Shown here piece by piece: positions 8,380 through 14,985 of a stretch of DNA of 22,009 bases. The stretch is from Acidimicrobiia bacterium UBA4744. Its GTDB lineage: Bacteria; Actinomycetota; Acidimicrobiia; Spongiisociales; UBA4744. The notes below the pieces were generated by a model. The model ran no database searches and was not told the origin of the DNA. It worked only from the letters and a program-made list of their open reading frames with translations. The first letter of the stretch is position 1. Each line of letters opens with the position of its first letter. The DNA lies in the NCBI GenBank assembly GCA_002403855.1, contig DHIO01000032.1:29146-51154 (forward strand), read 5' to 3'. The position numbers and the translations under genes were made by a program.

Positions 8380-9224
8380 TCGGCGACCGGACGGCCCGCG
8401 GCAAGCTCGACGGCTTCTTGCGGCGCCAGGATTCCCACGTCTGAAACGACTGCCGTGAACCAATCGAGGGAGATCACCTCAGTGAGATTCTCGCGCCCCT
8501 GCCGGCGGACGGCCCGCTGGAAGAGTGGGGCGGGCAGGACCTTCTCCGCCGCGCCGACCAGATAGAAGGGAACACCGATGGCTCGTGCCCGGCGCGCGAG
8601 TGCTCCGGTTCCGGTCTTGTTGATGGCAGACCCAGGGCCAATGGCATCGGCCCCGGCCATCACCAGATCCATCCCGGGCAGAAACTCAATGGCCGCATCG
8701 TCGTCGAGAACCTCAACATCAAACCCAATGGCCGTGAGATCTGCAGCCATCTCGATTCCCTCTCCGATCGGCATGGCTTCGGTGCAGCACACATTGAAAG
8801 CCACCAGGTCCTTGGCCTCTTCGAGGACCGCACGTACCGAACTAGAGGCCGAGTGGATCAGAACGGTCGAACCCTCGGTGATCAGTTGAGCACCGTTCTT
8901 TCCGATCAACCGGGTCGACGCCTCCAGGCGTTCGGCCAGATGCGTTGCGGCGGCCGCCACTGCTTGCGGACCGCCCGATAGGGCGAGATACACCACGTTG
9001 CGGAGGTTGGCGATTGGCGCCATCACCGACTGGTGCTCGATCATCAGTTCTACTGCGTCGACTATCGGCTCGGGGAAAGCCTCGGGCGCGTGTTCGGCCA
9101 CGTTGCCGGCCAGTTCGGCGACCGCCCGCGCCGCGGCCGTGCCAACAGTCGCGGCGCTGCCCACCTCATCGAGGGCGGCAGCAGTGAGCTGGCGCCAGGC
9201 GGACCATTCTCGCCACTCGGTCAT
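8367..9224 (-). CDS. eIF2B alpha/beta/delta-like (IF-2B/aIF2B family) protein
   Basis: A 285-residue protein of the superfamily that includes eIF2B regulatory subunits, methylthioribose-1-phosphate isomerase and ribose-1,5-bisphosphate isomerase. An N-terminal helical region (1 to about 110) precedes a Rossmann-like domain with VLIHSASSSVRAVL, FNVCCTEAMPIGEG, MAGADAIGPGSAINKTGTGA and a late VGAAEKVLP. The aspartate in GADAI and the INKTGT loop are the family signature. The TEAMP segment lacks the arginine of the eIF2B-type TESRP. A sugar-phosphate or nucleotide-linked isomerase role is plausible, but no substrate can be assigned. The start at ATG 9224 is chosen because GGAGAGG lies five bases upstream. 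An upstream TTG at 9245 would put that Shine-Dalgarno inside the gene. It converges on the kinase-ligase fusion with a 13-bp overlap. Confidence 0.85.
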   Translation of the reverse strand: MTEWREWSAWRQLTAAALDEVGSAATVGTAAARAVAELAGNVAEHAPEAFPEPIVDAVELMIEHQSVMAPIANLRNVVYLALSGGPQAVAAAATHLAERLEASTRLIGKNGAQLITEGSTVLIHSASSSVRAVLEEAKDLVAFNVCCTEAMPIGEGIEMAADLTAIGFDVEVLDDDAAIEFLPGMDLVMAGADAIGPGSAINKTGTGALARRARAIGVPFYLVGAAEKVLPAPLFQRAVRRQGRENLTEVISLDWFTAVVSDVGILAPQEAVELAAGRPVADQLL

Positions 9225-9244
9225 TTCCACCTCTCCAGGAAGCA

Positions 9245-9250
9245 ACTGTA
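9245..9250 (-). promoter_or_regulatory. Candidate -10 box for the IF-2B-family gene
   Basis: On the minus strand TACAGT lies about 20 bases before the ATG at 9224, leaving a short leader with GGAGAGG at 9230-9236. The rest of the 9225-9459 gap shows no convincing gene. Confidence 0.35.
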
Positions 9251-9459
9251 GACGCGGAGAAGTCGGTTCTCATTCGGCAGACCGGCGGCGGCCATTTCGA
9301 TCTCGGCCGTGCACGGTCACGGATGTTGACGACGGACGCCGGCACGAACAGCGGAACGACTGCGGCTGCGATCCGACGCCTTTCGATCGAGAAGGTGATT
9401 CGCCGCCGGCATGCAGCGATGCTCTCCCTCCGGCCGCGAAGAACGGTCATGAAGCTCGG

Positions 9460-11070
9460 TCACCCGGGCTCACGCTCGGCGCGGGCGACGTGCAGAGCCA
9501 GTTCGGTCAGTGCCCCCTCCAGCTCGGCGCGTTCTCTGAGCACCGTCCGCACCGGTACGCCGATCCTCTTCGTGAGCTGGTGGGCGATCTTGTCTTCAAC
9601 ATCCAGACGGTAGGCGATGGCGACCGCCCGGCCGGACTTCCGTCCGCTACGCCGCACGAGGGCTCCAACGCCGACCGAGAGCAGGACGGCGGCGGCCCCC
9701 ACGATCAGCGGCCACGGCCACTTTCCCCGCTCGAGCGTGTCGGGACGCGCCCAGATCCAGACGCCGCACCCTACTACCGTGATCAACGACAGCAGTTGAC
9801 AGAAGCCTGCGGCCGACCACCACCGGGCGGGCTGCGGTGTACCCGGCTCGCGTAGGTTGGCCATGGTGCCTTCGATGGCGCCCCGGACTTGACGCTGGAT
9901 GTCCTGATCCCCGAATTCCCGTCGAAGTCGCGCCCCGAAAGCACCGCCGGCTTCAAAGGAAAGCTGGGTCACGAGCTGATCGAATGTGGCGAGCGCCCGT
10001 TCCAATCCGGCTCTCCCTTCCCACTTCCGGGTTTCGTCCTCGATCGCGTCTTCCTCACGCCCGGCCCCCAGTGCCCGGCCGACCGGACTTCGGCGAATCG
10101 CCGCTCCCAATCTCCCGACCGGACTGCCACCGACTCTTCGGGCGGTTCTCACCCCGGCGCGCTCGGCGGCTGCCGCCACCTGCGGTCCCGCCATCATGTC
10201 GGCCAGGACATCCGTCGCCCGGTCCAACGCCACCTCCCACCTTTGGTCGAACTCCAGTCCGATCCCCGGCGTCACTCCGGTTATCTCGGCCAACCCCCGG
10301 CCGGCCCGGCGCAGGTCTTCGAGCAACTTGTCGGTTGCCACCCGCTTGGCATCAAGCTTCTGATCGAGGTAGTGAAAGAGAGAGTCGAGCCCCAGAGGAG
10401 GGGAGCCGGGCGGAGCCGCCGCCAGCGGGAAAGTGATGGGCCGCGTGATGCCGTCGTACCACAGCGTCTGCTCGAAATCCCCGAGCACAACGTCGAGTTC
10501 CCCGTCTCTCAACCGGTCGATCTGGTTGAGGACAAACACGAACTGGCCCTGGTAACCGGCCAGACGACGCAGGTAGTCGGCGTGGATGGTTCGATCGTTG
10601 TATTTCTCGGGGTCGACAATCCATATGACCGCATCCACCCTCGGCAGCAGTCGTTCGACGGTGGCCCGATGCTCGCCTACCACACTGTCGAAATCGGGCA
10701 GATCCAGAACAGCGAGGTGTGGGTGACTCGACTGGCCGATCCGCTCGACTATTCCAAGGTCGTCGAGCAACCGGACCAAACCGGCTTCCGGGTCGGCCGG
10801 GATCCAGGCCAGCGGCTGGTCGGTGGTCGGCCGCAGTGTCCCGGTAGGCGCAACCTCGGTTCCGGCCAGGGCGTTGAGCAGGCTGGATTTTCCGACCCCG
10901 GTGCCTCCTCCCAGTGCTATCACGACCGTCTCGCCCAGGAAGCCGGTACGCCGCCGGGCGTTGACAGAGACTCCGGCAAATACCTGCACAGCTTCGTCGC
11001 CGACGACTCCGGCCGCTTTGGCTATCGCCAGATCGAGGGCTTCGAGCGCTTCGGTGAGGTCAGCGGCCAT
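9460..11070 (-). CDS. Membrane-associated dynamin-like/YfjP-type GTPase, second of a pair
   Basis: A 536-residue GTPase. The G1 P-loop is GGGTGVGKS (54-62, K61), switch I/G2 lies in LRPTTDQPLAW, G3 reads DLPDFDS rather than the classic DxxG, and G4 is NQID in VFVLNQIDRL. A long helical region follows. Two hydrophobic segments near the C-terminus (starting at WWSAAGFCQLL and WPLIVGAAAVLL) and a basic RRSGRKSGR stretch suggest membrane anchoring. This arrangement fits bacterial dynamin-like and YfjP-type membrane GTPases. The start is ATG 11070, which overlaps the stop of the upstream GTPase gene by 11 bp and implies translational coupling. An extension to 11160 would run through the upstream gene's coding frame. 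The two GTPases probably work as a heteromeric pair, as shown for dynamin pairs in other Actinobacteria. The role here, such as septation or membrane repair, is inferred. Confidence 0.82.
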   Translation of the reverse strand: MAADLTEALEALDLAIAKAAGVVGDEAVQVFAGVSVNARRRTGFLGETVVIALGGGTGVGKSSLLNALAGTEVAPTGTLRPTTDQPLAWIPADPEAGLVRLLDDLGIVERIGQSSHPHLAVLDLPDFDSVVGEHRATVERLLPRVDAVIWIVDPEKYNDRTIHADYLRRLAGYQGQFVFVLNQIDRLRDGELDVVLGDFEQTLWYDGITRPITFPLAAAPPGSPPLGLDSLFHYLDQKLDAKRVATDKLLEDLRRAGRGLAEITGVTPGIGLEFDQRWEVALDRATDVLADMMAGPQVAAAAERAGVRTARRVGGSPVGRLGAAIRRSPVGRALGAGREEDAIEDETRKWEGRAGLERALATFDQLVTQLSFEAGGAFGARLRREFGDQDIQRQVRGAIEGTMANLREPGTPQPARWWSAAGFCQLLSLITVVGCGVWIWARPDTLERGKWPWPLIVGAAAVLLSVGVGALVRRSGRKSGRAVAIAYRLDVEDKIAHQLTKRIGVPVRTVLRERAELEGALTELALHVARAEREPG

Positions 11071-12781
11071 AGAATGCCCTTGCCGTGGAGCGCACAGCTT
11101 CTGCGGCCGAACGCATCGCCTCGACCGCCTCTGCTCCCGAAGCGAGCCCATCCACGACATCTGTGAATCGCCTCTCGTCCTTGTTCAATACGAGTTCGAG
11201 GGCGGCTACCAGCCGACGGCGAGCCTCTTCGATGAGCGAGCGGGCTGCGGCGGTTCCAAACAAGTGCTCGAGGATCTTCTGCTGGGCTGCGGCTGCCCCG
11301 GCCGCTACGCCAAACTCCGCTCCGGTGATCCCCCCGGTTTGGGCGAATACAGCCAGCAGGACCACCACCGCGGTTGCGTTGACCCCGAACGAAACCACCT
11401 GCGCCCAGCGACGTTTCCCCGCGCCTTGCTCGGCGATCAACTCGCCCAAGTCGGCGATCCAGTCCTCGATCGCCGTGCCGGCCCGTTCCGGCGTATCCGG
11501 ATCGTGACTCCACAGACCACGACCTCTCGAGCTGAGCAGGGTCTTGCCGGCCTCATCCATTTCCCAGGCGGCCGCGGTAGCCCCCGCCGCCAGGTCGGCG
11601 CGACGAACCACTGCGGCGACGATCTCGTCGTTCGCCTCTTCGTTGATCTCCGCGACTCTTCTCGATCCACCGAACACCCTCGACGCCCACCGGCGCACCC
11701 GACCCGCACCTTCGGCGAGCACCTTGAGCAACTCACCCGTACCGAGAAACTCCTGCCAGCGACGAAGCACCTCTCCCCGGATCAGTGTCCCGCCCCGAAG
11801 TGACTCTGCGATTTCCGTTACCTGAGTCTGATACGCGCGGCGGGCGGCTCGACGCAGCGAGTGCACTTGAGCCGCCTCTTCTTCGATTTCTCCGGCCAGG
11901 TTGAGAGCGCGCTCGACGGCATCGCGCACTGAACCCTGGGTAGCCGTGACCACGACTTGCCGCCGCCTCTCAGGATCGGACATGGCTTCGAGGGTGGCCC
12001 GAAGTGGGGCGACGGCTTCCGGGGACAAACCGCCGTGCTCCGACGAGATCTGCTGTTCAGGGATACGGAGTATGGTGTCCGCGTCAGACCGACCCAGGAT
12101 CCTTCCCTCGGAGAGCCGGCCGAGGTAGTCCTCCACCACTTGGTCGGCCCCGGCAGCCGGCAGCCGGTTGAGCACAAACAGAATCGGGAGCCTCCGTCGG
12201 CGAGTTCGCTCCAGGAACTCCCAGGGAACTGCATCCGCATATCGTTGCGCCGAAGTCACGAAAACCGTCAGGTCGGCTATCGCCAGCAAGTCCTCGACCA
12301 TCTCCCGCTGGCCTTCAACGACGGAATCAAAATCGGGCGCATCCAGCACCGTCACCCCCTTCAGCAGCGCATCATCCCCGGTGACGATCCGCAGCCGGTG
12401 CCGCGCATCGCCGGCAGTGCCGTACCCCGTCAAGAAACCGTCCTGGTAGCGGTGCAGATGGTTTGGGTGCGTCCAAACGACGGGCACTCGGGTGGTGGGC
12501 CGAATTGCGCCCGGATCGCTGACTCGTTCCTGAGCGAGAGAGTTGACCAACGTCGACTTGCCACTCCCCGTCGATCCGATGACAACGGCCAGGAGCGGGG
12601 CTTCGAGATCACCCAACCGGGGAAGGAGGTATTCGCGGATGTTCCAGGCCAGTTCGGTCCGCAACGATTCACGCTCCGACCGTTGCGCGGCGGGGAGGTT
12701 GAAAGAGGTCGACTCGACCAGCTCGGCTAGAGCGTCGAGCGACGCACGCAAAGCGGCTGAAGGCGAAACACCCGTGGACAT
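11060..12781 (-). CDS. Membrane-associated dynamin-like GTPase, first of a pair
   Basis: A 573-residue protein with G1 GSTGSGKST (69-77), G2 in IRPTTRVPVVW, G3 DAPDFDS and a degenerate G4 region (VLNRLP, lacking the aspartate of NKxD). A long, charged helical middle (about 290-470) is followed by a hydrophobic region from VVSFGVNATAVVVLLAVF to AAGAAAAQQ, likely a membrane hairpin or paddle, and a C-terminal helix. The paralogy to the downstream GTPase is visible in the shared PTT switch and PDFDSV G3. The ATG at 12781 is preferred over the longer frame, whose N-terminus (to 12892) would run into the divergent gene. No convincing Shine-Dalgarno precedes it; GTG at 12802 is an alternative. It shares a 64-bp intergenic region with the divergent coiled-coil nuclease-like gene. 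Membrane remodelling is inferred from the family. Confidence 0.82.
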   Translation of the reverse strand: MSTGVSPSAALRASLDALAELVESTSFNLPAAQRSERESLRTELAWNIREYLLPRLGDLEAPLLAVVIGSTGSGKSTLVNSLAQERVSDPGAIRPTTRVPVVWTHPNHLHRYQDGFLTGYGTAGDARHRLRIVTGDDALLKGVTVLDAPDFDSVVEGQREMVEDLLAIADLTVFVTSAQRYADAVPWEFLERTRRRRLPILFVLNRLPAAGADQVVEDYLGRLSEGRILGRSDADTILRIPEQQISSEHGGLSPEAVAPLRATLEAMSDPERRRQVVVTATQGSVRDAVERALNLAGEIEEEAAQVHSLRRAARRAYQTQVTEIAESLRGGTLIRGEVLRRWQEFLGTGELLKVLAEGAGRVRRWASRVFGGSRRVAEINEEANDEIVAAVVRRADLAAGATAAAWEMDEAGKTLLSSRGRGLWSHDPDTPERAGTAIEDWIADLGELIAEQGAGKRRWAQVVSFGVNATAVVVLLAVFAQTGGITGAEFGVAAGAAAAQQKILEHLFGTAAARSLIEEARRRLVAALELVLNKDERRFTDVVDGLASGAEAVEAMRSAAEAVRSTARAFYGR

Positions 12782-12833
12782 GCCGTCGGATTGTCTCACA
12801 TGCCAAATACACAAACCTGTCACACCCTCCCGA

Positions 12834-12848
12834 TACATTGACTCCATG
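12834..12848 (+). promoter_or_regulatory. Leaderless promoter/start of the coiled-coil nuclease-like gene
   Basis: TACATT at 12834-12839, then six bases, then ATG at 12846. No Shine-Dalgarno is present. This spacing supports a leaderless mRNA and rejects the longer in-frame extension to 12543, which lies antisense to the GTPase gene. Confidence 0.5.
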
Positions 12849-14111
12849 GAACAGATACGGATCAGCGGTAACGCCGTAACGATCGAGGGCATCGAGGTCG
12901 ATGACGGAGTGCTGGCCGAGCTGCTGAGTGCTCAACCGGACGAGCGGCGGCCGGACATGGTGCGGCGGGTGCTCGAGGTCGGGGCACGGGGTTTGCTGAC
13001 GATGGGCCTGGGAATCGATCTCGCCGCAGTGGACGCCAGGGTGCGTCGCTCCGTCGACGAGGTGACGGGGCAAGCTCGAGAACAGGTCGAGCAGGTCCTG
13101 GCCGCCGCCCGTCAGGCATTCGGGGAGCATTTCGATCCCGATCTCCGGTCTTCGGTGGTCGCCCGCGCCCTCGACGAGTTCACCGCGTGGAGAGACGGCT
13201 TTCTCCGCAGCTTCAATCCCGATTTCGCCGACAGCCACACCGCCCGGTTCCTCGACCAGGTCAACGATCTCCTTGGTGCGGACGGAATGCTCGAAGTCAG
13301 ACTGCGCGGCGTGCTCGATCCCGACGCCGACGGCTCGGCGCTGGCCCGCCTCTCGGAGTCGATCGACGCGCGCTTTGCAGAATTGCGGGACCTCCTCATG
13401 CAAGAGCGGGGGAAACAGGTCGAAGCCGACCGCGGCACTCGCAAGGGATTCGAGTACGAGGACGCCATCGAAGAAGTCCTTCGCGAGTCTGTGCGGAGCT
13501 CCGGGTGCCTGGTAGAGAGGACCGGTCGCGTCAAGGGAGATCTGGGGTCTGAGACCCTGGTTGGGGATTTCGTCGTAACGCTGTCCTCAGGACAGAGAAT
13601 CGCCATCGAAGCCAAGAACGCGGCTCGAATCAACCTGACCGGGAAGGACGGGATACTCGAGGAGTTGGATCGAGCGATGGCCAACCGCTCTGCGGATTTG
13701 GCGATCTGCGTGTCGGCTCGGGATGCCTTCCCCAGGGAAGTCGGACCCCTCGGCGTTTACGGCGAACGGATCCTCATCGTCGATGAGGGCGACGGTACCA
13801 TGGTGGCGGTTGCGCTCCGGCTGGCGGAGATGATGCTGGAGCAGGACGCCGAACACCGGACGACTGAAATCGACCGGAGCTTCCTCCAGGATCGATTGCA
13901 GCGACTCCGTCAACTCGCCCAGCTCTTCACCAGCAACCGGCGATCGTTGACCGATATCAAGACGTCGGTCGAGAACGTGCACGGTTCTCTGGAACAGATC
14001 AGGTCGGAACTCCTGTTTCTCGTCGACGAGATCAATCACGAGGTTGGACGCTCCGGTGCTGAAGAGACTTCATCCGCCCCGGTGGTATCCCTCCGGTCCG
14101 AGGCCGGTTGA
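12846..14111 (+). CDS. Coiled-coil protein with central PD-(D/E)xK nuclease-like domain
   Basis: A 421-residue protein I do not recognise as a named family. The N-terminal half (about 1-200) is charged and helical, with runs that look like coiled coil (from VDARVRRSVDEVTGQAREQ and around the SESIDARFAELRDLLMQERG region). Residues about 200-340 look like a restriction-endonuclease-fold domain: an acidic helix with E203/E205 and E209, then VGDFVV with D241, then IAIEAKN with E255 and K257, giving D-x13-E-x-K. SADLAICVSARD follows. The C-terminus (about 345-405) is again helical with heptad-like spacing. The plan, coiled coil plus nuclease fold, resembles RmuC-like proteins, but the domain order differs and no RmuC signature is evident. 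It diverges from the dynamin-like pair, hinting at a shared role. DNA cleavage is a prediction only. Confidence 0.7.
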   Translation: MEQIRISGNAVTIEGIEVDDGVLAELLSAQPDERRPDMVRRVLEVGARGLLTMGLGIDLAAVDARVRRSVDEVTGQAREQVEQVLAAARQAFGEHFDPDLRSSVVARALDEFTAWRDGFLRSFNPDFADSHTARFLDQVNDLLGADGMLEVRLRGVLDPDADGSALARLSESIDARFAELRDLLMQERGKQVEADRGTRKGFEYEDAIEEVLRESVRSSGCLVERTGRVKGDLGSETLVGDFVVTLSSGQRIAIEAKNAARINLTGKDGILEELDRAMANRSADLAICVSARDAFPREVGPLGVYGERILIVDEGDGTMVAVALRLAEMMLEQDAEHRTTEIDRSFLQDRLQRLRQLAQLFTSNRRSLTDIKTSVENVHGSLEQIRSELLFLVDEINHEVGRSGAEETSSAPVVSLRSEAG

Positions 14112-14137
14112 GCTCATCAGCCACCGGGGCCGGCCTC
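14100..14137. terminator. Candidate bidirectional hairpin between convergent genes
   Basis: GAGGCCGG (14100-14107) pairs perfectly with CCGGCCTC (14130-14137) across a 22-base loop that contains a competing CCGGT/ACCGG stem. It spans the stop at 14109-14111 and ends just before the stop of the convergent gene. There is no clear T-run. Confidence 0.4.
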
Positions 14138-14138
14138 T

Positions 14139-14909
14139 TCAAACCCCTAGACGGGTGGCAGCCCTCCCTTCCGTGCATGATTCGAGTAGGGCGCAGTATT
14201 TGCACCAGGGCCCGCCCCGCCGTTCGATGCCTGATCCCTCCTCCCAAGCAGCACGGATCTGGGCGATCATGCCGGCCACCTGCCCGGCCGTCGTCTCCAC
14301 AACGCCGGTGTCGGGAACCTCCGAAACTCGCTCGCCCGTCTTCACCGACACGGCTTCCACCACTTGCGGCAACTCGTTCCGCTCGAGCGCCCAGAGCAGG
14401 GCGTAGAAGTGCAGTTGATCCACGACCTCACCCAGTTCGCCGGTCTTCCAATCGACCAGTCGAACTCCATTGTCCCCGGTGAACACTGCATCCACCGATC
14501 CGACGAGGGTGACGGCTTCGGCCGGTTCGACCACCAGGGAAACCTCGGCGCCGACGACACCTTCGACCGGGATCTTCTTGAATCGCTCGTAGATGGCTCC
14601 AACCTCATCGATGACCTTGCCGAGCTCGCTCGGCTTGAGACCGAGCGCCCCCAGCTTGTAGTTGAGGTTGGACGCGCCGATTTCGCTCCGGCAAACCTGA
14701 CCGAACTGGCTCCGATCGATGGGTCCCTCGTTGAGATGTCTGGCGAAGAGGCGATGGGCAAGGCCACCCAAGAAGGCCGACCTGGACTCAGGACCCCATT
14801 CACCCTGCAAGAGGGCCAGGGCGTGGTCTGGACACCGGCGGAACGCAACGTAGGTCGAGGCGGAGATTCGGACCGGATCACCCGGCGCGATCGTCGGGAA
14901 CTTGAACAC
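14139..14909 (-). CDS. RecB/Cas4-like PD-(D/E)xK family protein with putative Fe-S cluster
   Basis: A 256-residue stand-alone protein of the RecB-like nuclease superfamily. In order it shows ISASTYVAFRRCP with C26, GGLAH with H52, GSVDAVF with D140, VDWKTGE with D153 and K155, QLHFYALLW with Q165 and Y169, and a C-terminal cysteine set CKYCALLESC with C236, C239 and C245. The H-D-D-K-QxxxY order is the RecB/Cas4/AddB nuclease core. C26 plus the three late cysteines match the four ligands of the 4Fe-4S cluster of AddB- and Cas4-type proteins. No helicase, CRISPR or Cas gene is nearby. The GTG start at 14909 is supported by a TACCAT box six bases upstream. It converges on the coiled-coil nuclease-like gene. 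The biological substrate is unknown. Confidence 0.85.
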   Translation of the reverse strand: MFKFPTIAPGDPVRISASTYVAFRRCPDHALALLQGEWGPESRSAFLGGLAHRLFARHLNEGPIDRSQFGQVCRSEIGASNLNYKLGALGLKPSELGKVIDEVGAIYERFKKIPVEGVVGAEVSLVVEPAEAVTLVGSVDAVFTGDNGVRLVDWKTGELGEVVDQLHFYALLWALERNELPQVVEAVSVKTGERVSEVPDTGVVETTAGQVAGMIAQIRAAWEEGSGIERRGGPWCKYCALLESCTEGRAATRLGV

Positions 14910-14921
14910 GCACAGATGGTA
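14907..14921 (-). promoter_or_regulatory. Leaderless promoter/start of the RecB/Cas4-like gene
   Basis: On the minus strand TACCAT (14916-14921) is followed by six bases and GTG at 14909. No Shine-Dalgarno is visible. This supports leaderless translation and the GTG start. Confidence 0.5.
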
Positions 14922-14952
14922 TCCACGGGCTAGGTGTTTGGCCGGTAACGGC

Positions 14953-14958
14953 TACACT
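14953..14958 (+). promoter_or_regulatory. Candidate -10 box for the VanW-family gene
   Basis: TACACT lies 27 bases before the ATG at 14986, giving a short predicted leader that contains a GGGG stretch. The -35 region is weak. It sits back-to-back with the promoter of the divergent RecB/Cas4-like gene. Confidence 0.35.
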
Positions 14959-14985
14959 GACCAACTGCTGGGGCCACAGATCATC

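Noticed and set aside
9246..9450. Possible small gene in the gap between the IF-2B and GTPase genes (minus, from ATG at 9450)
   Set aside because: The frame runs on into the IF-2B gene, has an Arg-rich product without a recognisable domain and lacks a good Shine-Dalgarno or -10 box.
9889..11166. 425-codon plus-strand frame
   Set aside because: It is antisense to the second GTPase, whose P-loop and other GTPase motifs prove the minus-strand reading.
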